This document shows, in pieces, positions 1-8,280 of a stretch of 33,700 bases of DNA. Position 1 is the stretch's first letter. Each line of letters opens with the position of its first letter. The stretch spans positions 1 through 33,700 of IMG/VR virus record IMGVR_UViG_3300010158_000199; one strand, 5' to 3'. The notes beneath the pieces are model-generated. The model was not told the origin of the DNA and did no database searches. It worked only from the letters and a program-made list of their open reading frames with translations. The position numbers were made by a program, and so were the translations under genes. The stretch is from a virus.

Positions 1-1
1 A

Positions 2-103
2 ACTGGCTCAACTAGTTCAGACATTATCAAAGGTTATTTACCAGCAAATACGCCTTACATCATCTCGGATTACATTGACACTGGAGTCATGAAACTTTCG
101 TAG
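2..103 (+). CDS. C-terminal end of a truncated gene, unknown
   Basis: An open frame enters from the left edge and ends at TAG (101-103), leaving 33 residues that finish GVMKLS. It is on the same strand as all following genes and stops 12 bases before the next start, so it is probably the previous member of the rightward transcription unit. The piece is too short to recognise: no motif, membrane segment or cysteine pair is visible. The alternative is an accidental open stretch; spacing and strand argue mildly for a real gene end. Confidence 0.45.
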   Translation, partial: TGSTSSDIIKGYLPANTPYIISDYIDTGVMKLS

Positions 104-115
104 TATGCTGTCCGC

Positions 116-385
116 ATGGACACTTTTTTCGTAGTAATTATTTCTGGTATGGCGGCAGGTTATGTCGTTGAATTCCTTGTGACTATCCTTGAAAAACTCA
201 TAAGTGGCAGAGTACTTAGGACTATTCTGACTGCTCCGTTGAGCATTTTGGCTGTTTGGTCGTTTGGTTTATCTGGCTGGCTAATGGTAGTCGCAGGGTT
301 AGCAGCGGCATTTTTTGCCTTGGTAATCTTGGGTCTAATCAACAAACCACAAGTAGTTACGGCTCCCTTGACACGTAGGCTATAG
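116..385 (+). CDS. small integral membrane protein (holin-like size, function unknown)
   Basis: An 89-residue protein made mostly of hydrophobic stretches: about residues 3-25, 35-53 and 55-75, with a short basic tail ending TRRL. Two or three membrane helices fit. Length and topology are within the range of phage holins, but no lysin gene is nearby and the neighbours are replication genes, so holin is only a guess. No good ribosome binding site precedes ATG 116 (upstream is TAGTATGCTGTCCGC), which may mean weak or coupled translation. It sits 7 bases before the initiator gene, so the two are probably co-transcribed. Confidence 0.6.
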   Translation: MDTFFVVIISGMAAGYVVEFLVTILEKLISGRVLRTILTAPLSILAVWSFGLSGWLMVVAGLAAAFFALVILGLINKPQVVTAPLTRRL

Positions 386-392
386 TAGCCCC

Positions 393-1379
393 ATGACCGT
401 ACCACTACCCGTTGAAGCATTCAGTCTAGAACTAGACGATAAAGAGTTTCGCCTACTCGTCGCCATGTGCCATCTATCAGCCTCTGACGGGGGTGTAGAA
501 GCCACAATGGAGGACTTGGCAATCCTGACTCGTCGAGGCGAAGAGAACGTCCGTAGGGCTCTCAGAGGGCTGGAATCAAAAGGTCTGGTTCAGACCACTA
601 GAACCAAGCGAAACCTTGGTCGTTTATACAAAAACCGCTACACTTTGACCCACTGTATGGTGGGGTCAGAAACAACTGTCATCCACCATACGGTGGGGTC
701 AACAGGTGGTATGCAGATGGTACCAGTTATTACTAATACTACTAATAGTCAAGTAAGTAGGGTAATAAATACTACGTATTTATTAGTGGGAAACGAAGTT
801 CCCCACAAGGAGGAAACTATGAACCGATGGGAAGAAGACGACGACACAGTCGCATTTGGATTACTGGATGGCGAACTACCAGCCAAGCAAGCACAGGCTA
901 GAGTCAGCGATAAACGCAAGCCAAAGACTCGTGGCAATAGACCAGTCACAGACTGGACAACCTACGACGTTGCCTGTGAGTTTTCCTACCGACTCAGCCG
1001 CAAGTTCCCCCTGATTCCAGGGCTAGTCAACGTCAAAGGATTGGCAGGTGCCTTGGCTAAGAACCGCCGTGAGTACGGGATTACTTCGGTAGTCGAGATT
1101 GAAGTCATGGATTTATTCTTTGGCGATGAACGTCGATGGCGTGCTGCAGAACAACACCCTGAAAAGATTCACGGTAAGTATCTCCGCATGTTCACCACCA
1201 ATTTGGAAGAGGCTCTAGGCAACCTGGGCATGCTTGACCAACTCACCGATACCGCAGTAGTAGCAACCAAAGGTTCTTTTGTGTATGCTTCTGATGGAAC
1301 ACGCTTCAACGATTCATTCTTGGGGCGTAAAGCGTTACAGCAACATGAGCAAGATTTGGAGAACACCCGTGCCCTATGA
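393..1379 (+). CDS. winged-helix replication initiator-like protein
   Basis: 328 residues. Residues about 15-85 read as a winged helix: a helical start, a recognition-helix-like segment (RRGEENVRRALRGLESKGLV) and a basic wing (TRTKRNLGRLYKNRYTL). This resembles the N-terminal domain of phage and plasmid initiators such as lambda O or DnaD-like proteins. A low-complexity linker (about 90-190) follows, then a second helical domain (about 195-290) containing FSYRLSRKFP and KYLRMFTTNLEEALG. The gene directly precedes a DnaC-type loader, the classical initiator-loader order. The linker is encoded by repeats and AT-rich DNA that look like an origin (see 655-785). Role as initiator is inferred from fold, order and embedded repeats; a plain transcription factor is possible. 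Confidence 0.65.
   Translation: MTVPLPVEAFSLELDDKEFRLLVAMCHLSASDGGVEATMEDLAILTRRGEENVRRALRGLESKGLVQTTRTKRNLGRLYKNRYTLTHCMVGSETTVIHHTVGSTGGMQMVPVITNTTNSQVSRVINTTYLLVGNEVPHKEETMNRWEEDDDTVAFGLLDGELPAKQAQARVSDKRKPKTRGNRPVTDWTTYDVACEFSYRLSRKFPLIPGLVNVKGLAGALAKNRREYGITSVVEIEVMDLFFGDERRWRAAEQHPEKIHGKYLRMFTTNLEEALGNLGMLDQLTDTAVVATKGSFVYASDGTRFNDSFLGRKALQQHEQDLENTRAL
655..701 (+). repeat. iteron-like direct repeats inside the initiator gene
   Basis: GTATGGTGGGGTCA (655-668) and ATACGGTGGGGTCA (688-701) share the core GGTGGGGTCA, with starts 33 bp apart, close to three helical turns. Between them CCACCATA (683-690) is the exact reverse complement of TATGGTGG (656-663), so the half-sites also face each other. 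The repeats encode part of the low-complexity linker of the initiator, as in lambdoid O genes where the origin lies inside the gene. Initiator binding is inferred. Confidence 0.5.
721..785 (+). other. AT-rich segment with perfect palindrome: candidate origin unwinding region
   Basis: Bases 721-780 are about 73% A+T, clearly above the surrounding gene, and contain repeated ACTAATA units. They end in a perfect inverted repeat, TAATAAATAC (763-772) and GTATTTATTA (776-785), around the 3-base centre TAC. Following directly after the GGTGGGGTCA repeats, this has the layout of an origin: binding sites next to an easily melted element. Function is inferred. Confidence 0.45.
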
Positions 1380-2097
1380 TTTAAACTCTTTATCCCCGAT
1401 GAAGCGTGCTTGGATTATGCATAACTCAAACATTCCTGAAAGGTTTTTTGGATGGGGCAAAGAAGACATCCAAAGAGACCTAGGTGTATTTCCAAAAGAA
1501 GTTGAACATTGGCTAACTCAAGCCTTGTCTGGCAAAATCATCAAGTGCCAAGGTGGTTTAGGAACTACTGGAGTAGGACTAGGGTTTGATGGACCTCCAG
1601 GTCGTGGCAAGACTACTCATGCTGTAACTACAATCATGGAATTCATTAGAAATCTTCCTGAAGATGAGGAAGAAATCGCCAAGATACTTGGTTACAAGTT
1701 AGAGGACTTGAGCCGTAAGTGTCGCCCAATCTACTACTTGACTTTCCCTGACTTGTTCAATCGTAAGAAAGCAATCTTTGATGCCCGTGACGAGGAACGT
1801 CAAAGACTTATTGACGAAATGGAAGGTCTTCACGGTCGTGCCAAGGACGACAGACTCAACGTTCGTATCCTAGTTCTTGATGACCTAGGCAAAGAATACG
1901 GCTCGACTTTTAATGACGCTGCCTTTGATGAAATCTTACGCTCACGCTATGACAAAGCCATTCCAAACATAGTTACCACAAATGTTCTTATAGAAAACTG
2001 GGGCAAACAGTACAAGGATGCCATGGGCTCATTCGCTTACGAGGCTTTTAGACAAGTTACGTTGGATAATAGAACTGACCTACGGAGGTCAAATTGA
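1345..2097 (+). CDS. DnaC/IstB-type AAA+ helicase loader
   Basis: 250 residues from ATG 1345 (MSKIWRTPVP); the frame stays open upstream to 1279, but that would overlap the initiator gene by 100 bp. Walker A is GPPGRGKT at residues 83-90, Walker B is ILVLDDLGKEY in the centre, and IVTTNV fits the sensor I strand. Family knowledge: DnaC-like ATPases open the replicative helicase ring and place it on origin DNA with an initiator. The gene overlaps the winged-helix initiator by 35 bp and lies two genes upstream of a DnaB-type helicase, which supports this role. No strong ribosome binding site precedes ATG 1345, suggesting coupling to upstream translation; ATG 1399 is another possible start. IstB transposition helpers share the fold, but no transposase is present. 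Confidence 0.85.
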   Translation: MSKIWRTPVPYDLNSLSPMKRAWIMHNSNIPERFFGWGKEDIQRDLGVFPKEVEHWLTQALSGKIIKCQGGLGTTGVGLGFDGPPGRGKTTHAVTTIMEFIRNLPEDEEEIAKILGYKLEDLSRKCRPIYYLTFPDLFNRKKAIFDARDEERQRLIDEMEGLHGRAKDDRLNVRILVLDDLGKEYGSTFNDAAFDEILRSRYDKAIPNIVTTNVLIENWGKQYKDAMGSFAYEAFRQVTLDNRTDLRRSN

Positions 2098-2399
2098 AAG
2101 GTTCTAGTATGGAAAGCGAATGGCGTACAGTCCAAATCTTCCTAGATGAAGAAATGACTGGCGTGTTTGAGGTTCAAGTAAGCAATACAAACTCAAAGAA
2201 GTTATCTTGCTCTTGCAACACCTACGCTAATTCATCCAAGTGCAGGCACATCCGTTATGTCAAAAACGCTATGGACAATAACTCAGGTCACTACGCTATC
2301 CAGATACCAGCCACAGCAACCGAAGATGCCAGAGACATAAGCACTGCTGAGGAATGGCGTAACTTTGTAGTTAAGCACGCCAAAGTAATAGTCCTGTGA
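2094..2399 (+). CDS. SWIM-type zinc finger protein
   Basis: 101 residues with a compact CxC...CxH zinc motif: C39-S-C41, then eight residues, C50-R-H52. That is the SWIM signature, a nucleic-acid or protein binding module found in SWI2/SNF2-associated and recombination proteins. Translation most likely starts at TTG 2094, which overlaps the loader stop (TGA 2095-2097) and has GGAGGT four bases upstream; ATG 2109 has no such site. A SNF2-type ATPase (5053-6606) is encoded nearby, and SWIM domains often accompany SNF2 proteins, so a partnership is plausible but unproven. The N-terminal 38 residues look like two beta strands. Confidence 0.65.
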   Translation: MKGSSMESEWRTVQIFLDEEMTGVFEVQVSNTNSKKLSCSCNTYANSSKCRHIRYVKNAMDNNSGHYAIQIPATATEDARDISTAEEWRNFVVKHAKVIVL

Positions 2400-2815
2400 G
2401 AGGCGGCGACATCTCCAACGAGACATCCCCAAAGATTGTTGTTGTAATTGATGTTGTTGGAACTGTAGTAACTGAGGAAGTCAACAAAGGATTTCTAAGA
2501 AAAGAACAGATTCAAAGAGTAAAAACTATTGACTTGAAAAACGTTTCTCAGTTATGGAACTTGGGTAACAAGTATGGGTTGTCAATAGAGTTAGCGGCTT
2601 TTGCCAGCGATGGTTGGACTCAGGAAACGCTAGAAGAAGTAATGGAAAAATTGGAAAGAAGAGTTTCAAATCCTTTTAACTACGCAGAAGTTTACGCAGA
2701 CATTGAGGAACTAATCTCGGTGCTTCCATACCGTGCAAACCTAAAGGGAGTAGTTGATGTGCAAGAACGTGTTGCACGATACGGCTCCTATGGTGTAGAA
2801 CTAAATAATCTTTAA
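2396..2815 (+). CDS. unknown protein, possible degenerate HAD-like fold
   Basis: 139 residues starting at GTG 2396, overlapping the previous stop by four bases. The N-terminus contains a strand-loop pattern, KIVVVIDVVGTVV, resembling motif I of HAD phosphatases (DxDGT), but the second aspartate is Val, so catalysis by the usual mechanism is doubtful. A helical middle follows and the C-terminus is well ordered (NLKGVVDVQERVARYGSYG). I do not recognise a named family with confidence. It lies between the SWIM protein and the replicative helicase and is probably part of the replication operon. Confidence 0.5.
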   Translation: MRGGDISNETSPKIVVVIDVVGTVVTEEVNKGFLRKEQIQRVKTIDLKNVSQLWNLGNKYGLSIELAAFASDGWTQETLEEVMEKLERRVSNPFNYAEVYADIEELISVLPYRANLKGVVDVQERVARYGSYGVELNNL

Positions 2816-2832
2816 AAAAGAACGAGGGTAAA

Positions 2833-4083
2833 ATGGCTTACGATAACGAACACAGACTTGTAAGTAAAGTCATCATGGACCGTGACATTGTCAGGGTTAT
2901 TGAGCAAGGCATCAAAGACGAATGGTTTGTTGATAGTGACCTACGTCGAGTTTGGAAGTTTGTTCGTGAGCACTACTCTAACTACCGTGAAGTGCCTACA
3001 CACATAGCCGTCCATGACAACTTCCCTAACTTTAAAATCCTAAAAAATGTCGAAGACACTATCGATTATTTGATTGACCAGATGGTTTCATTCCGTCGCC
3101 GTACCCTGACCCGTAACGGTATCGAGAACGTAATCGAATTAGTCCAACAGAATGACCACGAGGCTGCTCTGTCAGAAATGAGCAACACTGTCACAGTGGT
3201 AAACGCTCAAGGTGTCATTGGAACAACTCACCTAGACCTCACCAAGGACCCAGATAAGTTTTGGGATGAATACCAAAGCGTGCAGAACTCGGTCCTCCTT
3301 GGGGTTCCTACGGGCTTTGACAAGATAGATAAGGCTACTGCAGGGCTACAGGGTGGTCAGTTGATTACTGTTATCGCTCCACCTAAGACAGGTAAGTCAC
3401 AGATTTGCTTACGTATGGCTACTAATGTTCATAACGCTGGGCTTACTCCAATGTTCCAATCCTTTGAGATGAACAACCACGAGCAGACTCAACGCTATTA
3501 CTCCATGGCATCGAACGTTTCAAACGCAAGACTGCGTCTTGGAAACCTTAACACTCAAGAAGAAGAACGATTAATCAAAACTATTGATGGGCTAAAGATT
3601 AAGCATCCATTCCACTTCGTGGATGCCGTTAACGGTTTAACAGTAGATTCACTGATGGCAAAGGCAGAACAACTAAAGCCTGATGTGTTGTTTGTTGACG
3701 GCGTATACCTGATGCTTGACCAAGTAACAGGTGAGGCAAATACTCCACAGGCTTTGACCAACATCACCCGTGCCCTAAAGCGTGTCGCTCAACGCCTAGA
3801 CATCCCAGTAATCATCAGCACACAGACCTTGTTATGGAAGATGCGTGGCGGTAAAGTAACTGCGGACTCCATTGGTTACTCGTCATCATTCTTTCAAGAC
3901 TCGGATGTCATCCTAGGTTTAGAAGAGGTAGAAGAAGACGATAAAGTTCGTCTACTAAAAGTTGTTCAGGCTCGTAACTGTCCGCCATCCGAGACCAGCA
4001 TTACTTGGAATTGGGAGACAGGATGTTTCCATGACGAATCAGCCAAGTGTTCTTACTGCACCGTGTATGGAATCAAGCCTTGA
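2833..4083 (+). CDS. dnaB-like: DnaB-type replicative DNA helicase
   Basis: 416 residues. The helical N-terminus (about 5-115) matches the DnaB primase-interaction domain. A RecA-like ATPase domain starts near residue 155 (LGVPTGFDKIDKATAGLQGG), with Walker A PPKTGKS at 183-189, Walker B DVLFVDGVYLM in the middle and VIISTQ as the following strand. The protein unwinds DNA 5'-3' ahead of the polymerase as a hexameric ring, loaded by the DnaC-like protein upstream. GAGGG precedes ATG 2833. The C-terminus carries an extra CSYC pair, which may be a small metal knuckle. It overlaps or abuts the primase gene, the common phage helicase-primase pairing, here as two separate proteins rather than a T7 gp4 fusion. 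Confidence 0.9.
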   Translation: MAYDNEHRLVSKVIMDRDIVRVIEQGIKDEWFVDSDLRRVWKFVREHYSNYREVPTHIAVHDNFPNFKILKNVEDTIDYLIDQMVSFRRRTLTRNGIENVIELVQQNDHEAALSEMSNTVTVVNAQGVIGTTHLDLTKDPDKFWDEYQSVQNSVLLGVPTGFDKIDKATAGLQGGQLITVIAPPKTGKSQICLRMATNVHNAGLTPMFQSFEMNNHEQTQRYYSMASNVSNARLRLGNLNTQEEERLIKTIDGLKIKHPFHFVDAVNGLTVDSLMAKAEQLKPDVLFVDGVYLMLDQVTGEANTPQALTNITRALKRVAQRLDIPVIISTQTLLWKMRGGKVTADSIGYSSSFFQDSDVILGLEEVEEDDKVRLLKVVQARNCPPSETSITWNWETGCFHDESAKCSYCTVYGIKP

Positions 4084-5087
4084 AAACCTTTGACATTCCA
4101 ACAGTCCTAGCCGCTTTAGGCATGGACTATTCCGAGCGTGGTGCAGAGGCTAACGCTCTATGCCCTATGCATAAAGAACGCACAGGCAAAGAAGACCATT
4201 CGCCTTCGTGGTGGATAAACCTTGAGTCAGGCATGCACACTTGCTTCTCTTGTGGATACAAAGGTAACTTAGTCCAGTTAGTCTGTGACATAAAAGACTT
4301 TTACATAGAGGTCTGGGATGTCCGTACAGAGTACGACTACAAGGCAGCCGAGGCTTGGATTGCCAGCGTTGCTGAAGTTCCTATCGAAGTTCTTGTGGAG
4401 ATGGTAAAGAGATTACCGACCTACATTCTGCCTTCACCTAAGCCAATACAAATGTCAGAGGCTAGATTAGCCGTGTTTACTGCCCCTCCTATGGAGGCTA
4501 TGGAGGGTAGGTCCCTTTCCCCTGTGGAGGTCCATAGATACTCCGTAATGTGGGAGCCTGCCACCAAGACTTGGATACTTCCACTTCGAGACCCCGATAC
4601 ACATACCCTGCTGGGTTGGCAGGAAAAGGGTACAATTGACCGTACCTTTAAAAACCGCCCAGTAGGACTACATAAGTCCAGGACATTATTCGGAATCGAG
4701 AACCAAAATAAAGATGTTGTATTTGTTGTGGAGTCTCCCCTTGATTGCGTCCGTATGGCTTCTGCTGGAATTGATGGAGCGGTGGCAATCTGTGGAGCGT
4801 CTGTTTCGGAAGAACAAATCAAACTCATCAGAGCCTCGGATAAAATAATCATTGCTTTAGACAATCCAAACTTTGATAAGGCAGGGCGTAAAGGTTGTGA
4901 AGAGTTCCGTAAGTACGCACGTCAATACGGAATGAATCTATTCTTTTTTAACTATGGAACTTCTGAAAAGAAAGACCCAGGTGAGATGACAGATGAAGAG
5001 ATACTTTGGGGAATAGCAACCGCTAAACCCTCAATACTTGGAGAACAGGCTTATGTTTCAAGGAACACTGAAACCGTATCAGGTTGA
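4080..5087 (+). CDS. dnaG-like: DNA primase with CHC2 zinc finger and TOPRIM domain
   Basis: With TTG 4080 as start (overlapping the helicase stop TGA 4081-4083), the protein has about 335 residues. CHC2 zinc finger: C28-x2-H31 ... C55-x2-C58. TOPRIM motifs: VVFVVESPLDCVRMA, with the catalytic Glu in VES, and IIIALDNPNFDKAGRKG as a variant of DxDxxG. It makes RNA primers for lagging-strand synthesis and should work with the adjacent DnaB-type helicase. An ATG at 4047 in the same frame would overlap the helicase by 37 bases; the TTG is favoured because GGA lies at a good distance and the same TTG-overlap style is used at 2094 and 12431. It is shorter than bacterial DnaG (about 580-600 residues). 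Confidence 0.87.
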   Translation: MKTFDIPTVLAALGMDYSERGAEANALCPMHKERTGKEDHSPSWWINLESGMHTCFSCGYKGNLVQLVCDIKDFYIEVWDVRTEYDYKAAEAWIASVAEVPIEVLVEMVKRLPTYILPSPKPIQMSEARLAVFTAPPMEAMEGRSLSPVEVHRYSVMWEPATKTWILPLRDPDTHTLLGWQEKGTIDRTFKNRPVGLHKSRTLFGIENQNKDVVFVVESPLDCVRMASAGIDGAVAICGASVSEEQIKLIRASDKIIIALDNPNFDKAGRKGCEEFRKYARQYGMNLFFFNYGTSEKKDPGEMTDEEILWGIATAKPSILGEQAYVSRNTETVSG

Positions 5088-6606
5088 CGCTGTCGCCAAG
5101 ATGGTGGCTAAGAAGCAAGTTCTTGTTGCGTATGAAATGGGTCTTGGTAAAACACCTATGACCATTGCTGCTATTGAAAAGCAGTCACCTAAACTAACTT
5201 TGGTACTTTGCCTAGCCAGTTTGAAATACCAATGGCAAAAAGAAATAGCCAAGTTCTCAGACAGTACCTCCATAGTCATAGACGGAACATCAACTCAACG
5301 AAACAAACAATACGAACAAATGTTCGAACACAAGTATGTAATCATGAACTACGAACAAGTAGTTAACGATTGGGATGTCATTAAGAACATCGAGTTCAAT
5401 GCTGTGGTCTGTGACGAGGCAACCGCTATCAAAGGATTTAGGGCTAAGAGAGCCAAGCGAGTTAAAGACTTGGCTAAAAGAATTCCAATAAGATACGCCT
5501 TAACTGGCACACCTATTGAGAATGGTAGACCAGAAGAAATCTTCTCCATCATGCAGTTTGTAAATCCACAGGCTTTAGGTCGCTTTGACATCTTTGACAA
5601 GACATTCATAGTCCGCAATCACTTTGGTGGGGTTCAGAGATACCGCAATCTTCCTTTGCTCCATAAGACTTTAATGGACCACGCAGTCCGTAAAGCACAG
5701 AAGGATGAAGACGTTAAGCCGTACCTACCTGATGCCGTGTACCGAGACCCAATCATTGTGAAGTTAGACCGCAAGAGCCAACAACTGTACGACCACATAG
5801 CCAAAGATTTATACAGGGTTCTTATGGAGGCTAAAGAACTATTGGGAAGCAACTTCAACATTGCCGCTCACTATGGACAAACCTATGACGCTAATGACCC
5901 AGCCAATCAGATTCGTGGTGAAGTCATGTCCCGAATAACCGCACTACGAATGCTGTGTTCAAATCCTTTCTTACTCCATAACAGTGCGGCTAATTTTGAG
6001 AAGCACACAGGCAAAGGCAGTGCCTACATTCATTCCATCCTGGAGCAGTTAGAGGGCGTAGCAAAAACGCCAAAACAAGACACGCTTATTGCTTACCTTA
6101 AAGACCATTTAGACATAGACAACACCTACAAGGCTGTAGTATTTACTTCGTATTTAGATTCAGTTAGTGCCATTACAAAATCTTTAAACGATTCAGGCTA
6201 TGGAGCAGTAGCCTATACAGGAGAGATGAATGCCAAACAAAAAGAGTCAGCCAAAGTATCCTTTCAGACCGAGCAAGACGTTCGTGTTCTGGTATCTAGT
6301 GACGCTGGTGGCTATGGGGTGGATTTGCCTCAAGGTAATCTTTTAGTAAACTATGACCAGCCATGGTCTGCTGGACTTGCCGTCCAACGCAATGGTAGAA
6401 TCAACCGCACATCATCAGAGTGGGAAGTAATCACTGTGCAAGACATACTTGTGGCAGGCTCCATTGAGCAGAGGCAGTACGACATGCTAAAGCAAAAAGG
6501 AAATGTTGCAGGAGCAATCCTTGATGGCTCTGGAATTAATTCCAAGGGTGGGGTTGACTTAACTGTGGGTAGTCTTATAGACTTCCTAACAACCAAATTA
6601 ATTTAG
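5053..6606 (+). CDS. SNF2/DEAD-like superfamily 2 ATPase (helicase)
   Basis: About 517 residues from ATG 5053, which has GGAG nine bases upstream; the frame extends to TTG 5038 but without a ribosome site. Motifs in order: MGLGKT (I, residues 29-34), VVCDEAT (II), ALTGTPIENG (III), then in the second RecA lobe VVFTSYLD (IV), VLVSSDAGGYGVDLPQ (V) and QRNGRINRTSS (VI). This is the full SNF2-type set, giving a dsDNA translocase or remodelling ATPase rather than a classical strand-separating helicase. Phages use such proteins in replication restart or recombination (T4 UvsW is an analogue in role only). It overlaps the primase gene by 35 bp. Confidence 0.88.
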   Translation: MFQGTLKPYQVDAVAKMVAKKQVLVAYEMGLGKTPMTIAAIEKQSPKLTLVLCLASLKYQWQKEIAKFSDSTSIVIDGTSTQRNKQYEQMFEHKYVIMNYEQVVNDWDVIKNIEFNAVVCDEATAIKGFRAKRAKRVKDLAKRIPIRYALTGTPIENGRPEEIFSIMQFVNPQALGRFDIFDKTFIVRNHFGGVQRYRNLPLLHKTLMDHAVRKAQKDEDVKPYLPDAVYRDPIIVKLDRKSQQLYDHIAKDLYRVLMEAKELLGSNFNIAAHYGQTYDANDPANQIRGEVMSRITALRMLCSNPFLLHNSAANFEKHTGKGSAYIHSILEQLEGVAKTPKQDTLIAYLKDHLDIDNTYKAVVFTSYLDSVSAITKSLNDSGYGAVAYTGEMNAKQKESAKVSFQTEQDVRVLVSSDAGGYGVDLPQGNLLVNYDQPWSAGLAVQRNGRINRTSSEWEVITVQDILVAGSIEQRQYDMLKQKGNVAGAILDGSGINSKGGVDLTVGSLIDFLTTKLI

Positions 6607-6616
6607 GAGAAATAAA

Positions 6617-7060
6617 TTGGCAAACACAGCACCAGAAGAGGGCGTACGTTTCTCAGGTCCAGATGACCTAGAGTCACAGGTACGTGAGTACATCAAACTT
6701 AAATCAACAATGGAAGTCCTAGAGACCCGTCAGAAAGAACTTCGTGAGAAGTTGTTTGAAAAGATTGACGAGAATGGTTTTGAAGACGACAAGGGTAACG
6801 TAATCCTTGAACTAGCATCCACCATTGAAGAGGTAGTACGCCTAGAAAAGCAGCGTCGAGTAACTCGCAAGATTGACGAGACCAAAGCAGATGAAATCAT
6901 TGCTGAGAAGCAACTTGAAGGCACTGTCTATGAGATGAAGCGAGTCATTAATGAGGACGCTTTGATGGCTGCTCATTATGAGGGAAAGATTTCAGAAGAC
7001 GAAATCGACGAGATGTTCCCTGCAAAAATTGTTTGGGCTCTAACTACCAAAAAGAAGTAA
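6617..7060 (+). CDS. coiled-coil protein, unknown (Gp157-like in style)
   Basis: 147 residues, highly charged. Residues 17-60 (KLKSTMEVLETRQKELREKLFEKIDENG) and 75-110 are predicted coiled coil or long helices. Start is TTG 6617 with AGGAG (6605-6609) upstream. The C-terminus, FPAKIVWALTTKKK, is a beta strand and basic tail. Overall style resembles siphophage Gp157 or nuclease-inhibitor-like coiled-coil proteins, but I see no diagnostic motif. It sits between the SNF2 ATPase and the MerR-like gene, so a recombination accessory role is a reasonable guess. Confidence 0.6.
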   Translation: MANTAPEEGVRFSGPDDLESQVREYIKLKSTMEVLETRQKELREKLFEKIDENGFEDDKGNVILELASTIEEVVRLEKQRRVTRKIDETKADEIIAEKQLEGTVYEMKRVINEDALMAAHYEGKISEDEIDEMFPAKIVWALTTKKK

Positions 7061-7068
7061 TAGATTTA

Positions 7069-7548
7069 ATGGCTGGATTACGCAGCGATAAAGAAATCCT
7101 TAAAGCATTTGAGGGTTTGAATCTCGCTCCTGGGTCTAAACAACCTAGACGTACTGTGACTGAGAAGTCCCAGAAAATCCGTGCCAAGATTCTTGGTGAA
7201 TCTAATGGTTGGGATAAATCCCCAATCATTAAAGTCATCAAGGGAGCAGAGACAGAGTTATTTACTGTTGGTGCACTAGCACTAGCATTAGAGAAACAAG
7301 TTGTCACTATCCGATTCTGGGAGAAGAAAGGATTTTTTCCTAACGCTCCCTACCGCCTACGTTCAAAAAGTTTGAATGGGAATAAAGTAAATGGTAATCG
7401 AGTTTATACTCGTGAACTAATTGAAATTGCTATTCAAGAGTTTAACCAACGTGGACTTCTCGGCTCCGCTCGTATAGAATGGAGTAAACACGAAGACTTG
7501 ACTGACGCAATAGTAAAGCGTTGGAAAGAATCCGTGGAGAAACCCTGA
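7069..7548 (+). CDS. MerR-like helix-turn-helix DNA-binding protein
   Basis: About 159 residues from ATG 7069, the first good start after the previous stop at 7060. The segment ELFTVGALALALEKQVVTIRFWEKKGFFPNAPYR has the MerR-type pattern: HTH with a helix containing TIRFWEKKGFFP, equivalent to the Arg-x-Trp/Tyr-Glu-x-x-Gly-Leu motif. A basic insertion and VYTRELIEIAIQEF follow. There are no sensor cysteines. It is probably a DNA-binding regulator or excisionase-like architectural protein; small winged MerR-like folds are used by many phage Xis proteins, though this one is longer. Genes on both sides are replication functions. Confidence 0.65.
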   Translation: MAGLRSDKEILKAFEGLNLAPGSKQPRRTVTEKSQKIRAKILGESNGWDKSPIIKVIKGAETELFTVGALALALEKQVVTIRFWEKKGFFPNAPYRLRSKSLNGNKVNGNRVYTRELIEIAIQEFNQRGLLGSARIEWSKHEDLTDAIVKRWKESVEKP

Positions 7549-7613
7549 GAGTCACCCGACCTCATAACCAACCGAGACCGCAAGGCTCACTACCAAATAA
7601 GGAGATGGTCATT

Positions 7614-8267
7614 ATGACTATCAACAAGCCAATCATTGACGCAGATGATTACTTGACGGACGACATCGAAGATGTTGCTCCGAAACACGGCACAACCGTC
7701 CAAGCAGGATGGGCTGCTGCCGATGCTCTACTAAAGCCTAAGAAGGATTCTGGTGAATACGCTAGTGACTTCCGCTTTACTGAGCAAGCCCAACTCATTC
7801 GCTTTCTAGAGGATGAGCCGTTCTCCGTTTACTTCCAGCACTGGATTGACCGTGATGGCAAGAAGTCGTTTGTATGTCTAGGCGATGACTGCCCTCTCTG
7901 CACCATTGCAGGCGACAAGCCACGTGGCAAGTTTGCTTTCAATGTCCTTGTCCTATCGGACGAGGAGCCAGGTGTCATGATTTTGACAGCCCCTCCAACA
8001 CTGGCACGCCAGTTAAAGGCTGCAAATGACGATACCAAGCGTGGTCCGTTGACCAAGTACTACTGGGCAATCTCTCGTCAGGGTTCAGGTCCTCAGACCA
8101 CTTACACGCTTGACCGTGTTCGTGGCACCGACCTTGCCGAAGAGTGGGAACTCGACCAAGAGGATGTGGAAGACCTAGTTGCTAACGCAACTAAGTACGA
8201 CACAAGTGCAGTATACGTAACCCCTCGTGCGGAACTGCTAACCATCGCTAGGTCACTAGTCTCCTAG
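7614..8267 (+). CDS. putative phage single-stranded DNA-binding protein with zinc site
   Basis: 217 residues from ATG 7614, with AAGGAG (7599-7604) nine bases upstream; ATG 7605 is too close to that site. The core (50-160) is beta-rich and contains FVCLGDDCPLC: C88, C93 and C96, with H76 as a possible fourth zinc ligand. This CPLC arrangement in an OB-like context is typical of T4 gp32-like ssDNA-binding proteins in actinophages. The C-terminus is acidic only in the middle (EEWELDQEDVEDL), where SSB proteins often contact partners. Position directly before the polymerase and after helicase and primase supports the call. A strong terminator follows, so it may be made at higher level than downstream genes. 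Confidence 0.6.
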   Translation: MTINKPIIDADDYLTDDIEDVAPKHGTTVQAGWAAADALLKPKKDSGEYASDFRFTEQAQLIRFLEDEPFSVYFQHWIDRDGKKSFVCLGDDCPLCTIAGDKPRGKFAFNVLVLSDEEPGVMILTAPPTLARQLKAANDDTKRGPLTKYYWAISRQGSGPQTTYTLDRVRGTDLAEEWELDQEDVEDLVANATKYDTSAVYVTPRAELLTIARSLVS

Positions 8268-8280
8268 TCTCACTCACTAA

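Noticed and set aside
75-109. TTGACA (75-80) with TAGTAT (101-106) as a promoter
   Set aside because: The spacer would be 20 bases, longer than the usual 16-18, and the site lies inside the end of a coding frame.
368-386. TTGACA followed by TATAGT near the initiator start
   Set aside because: Only seven bases separate the two hexamers, so they cannot act as one sigma-70-type promoter.
1279-1344. N-terminal extension of the DnaC-like protein
   Set aside because: It would overlap the initiator gene by 100 bases, has no ribosome site and does not look like the family; the start at 1345 is preferred.
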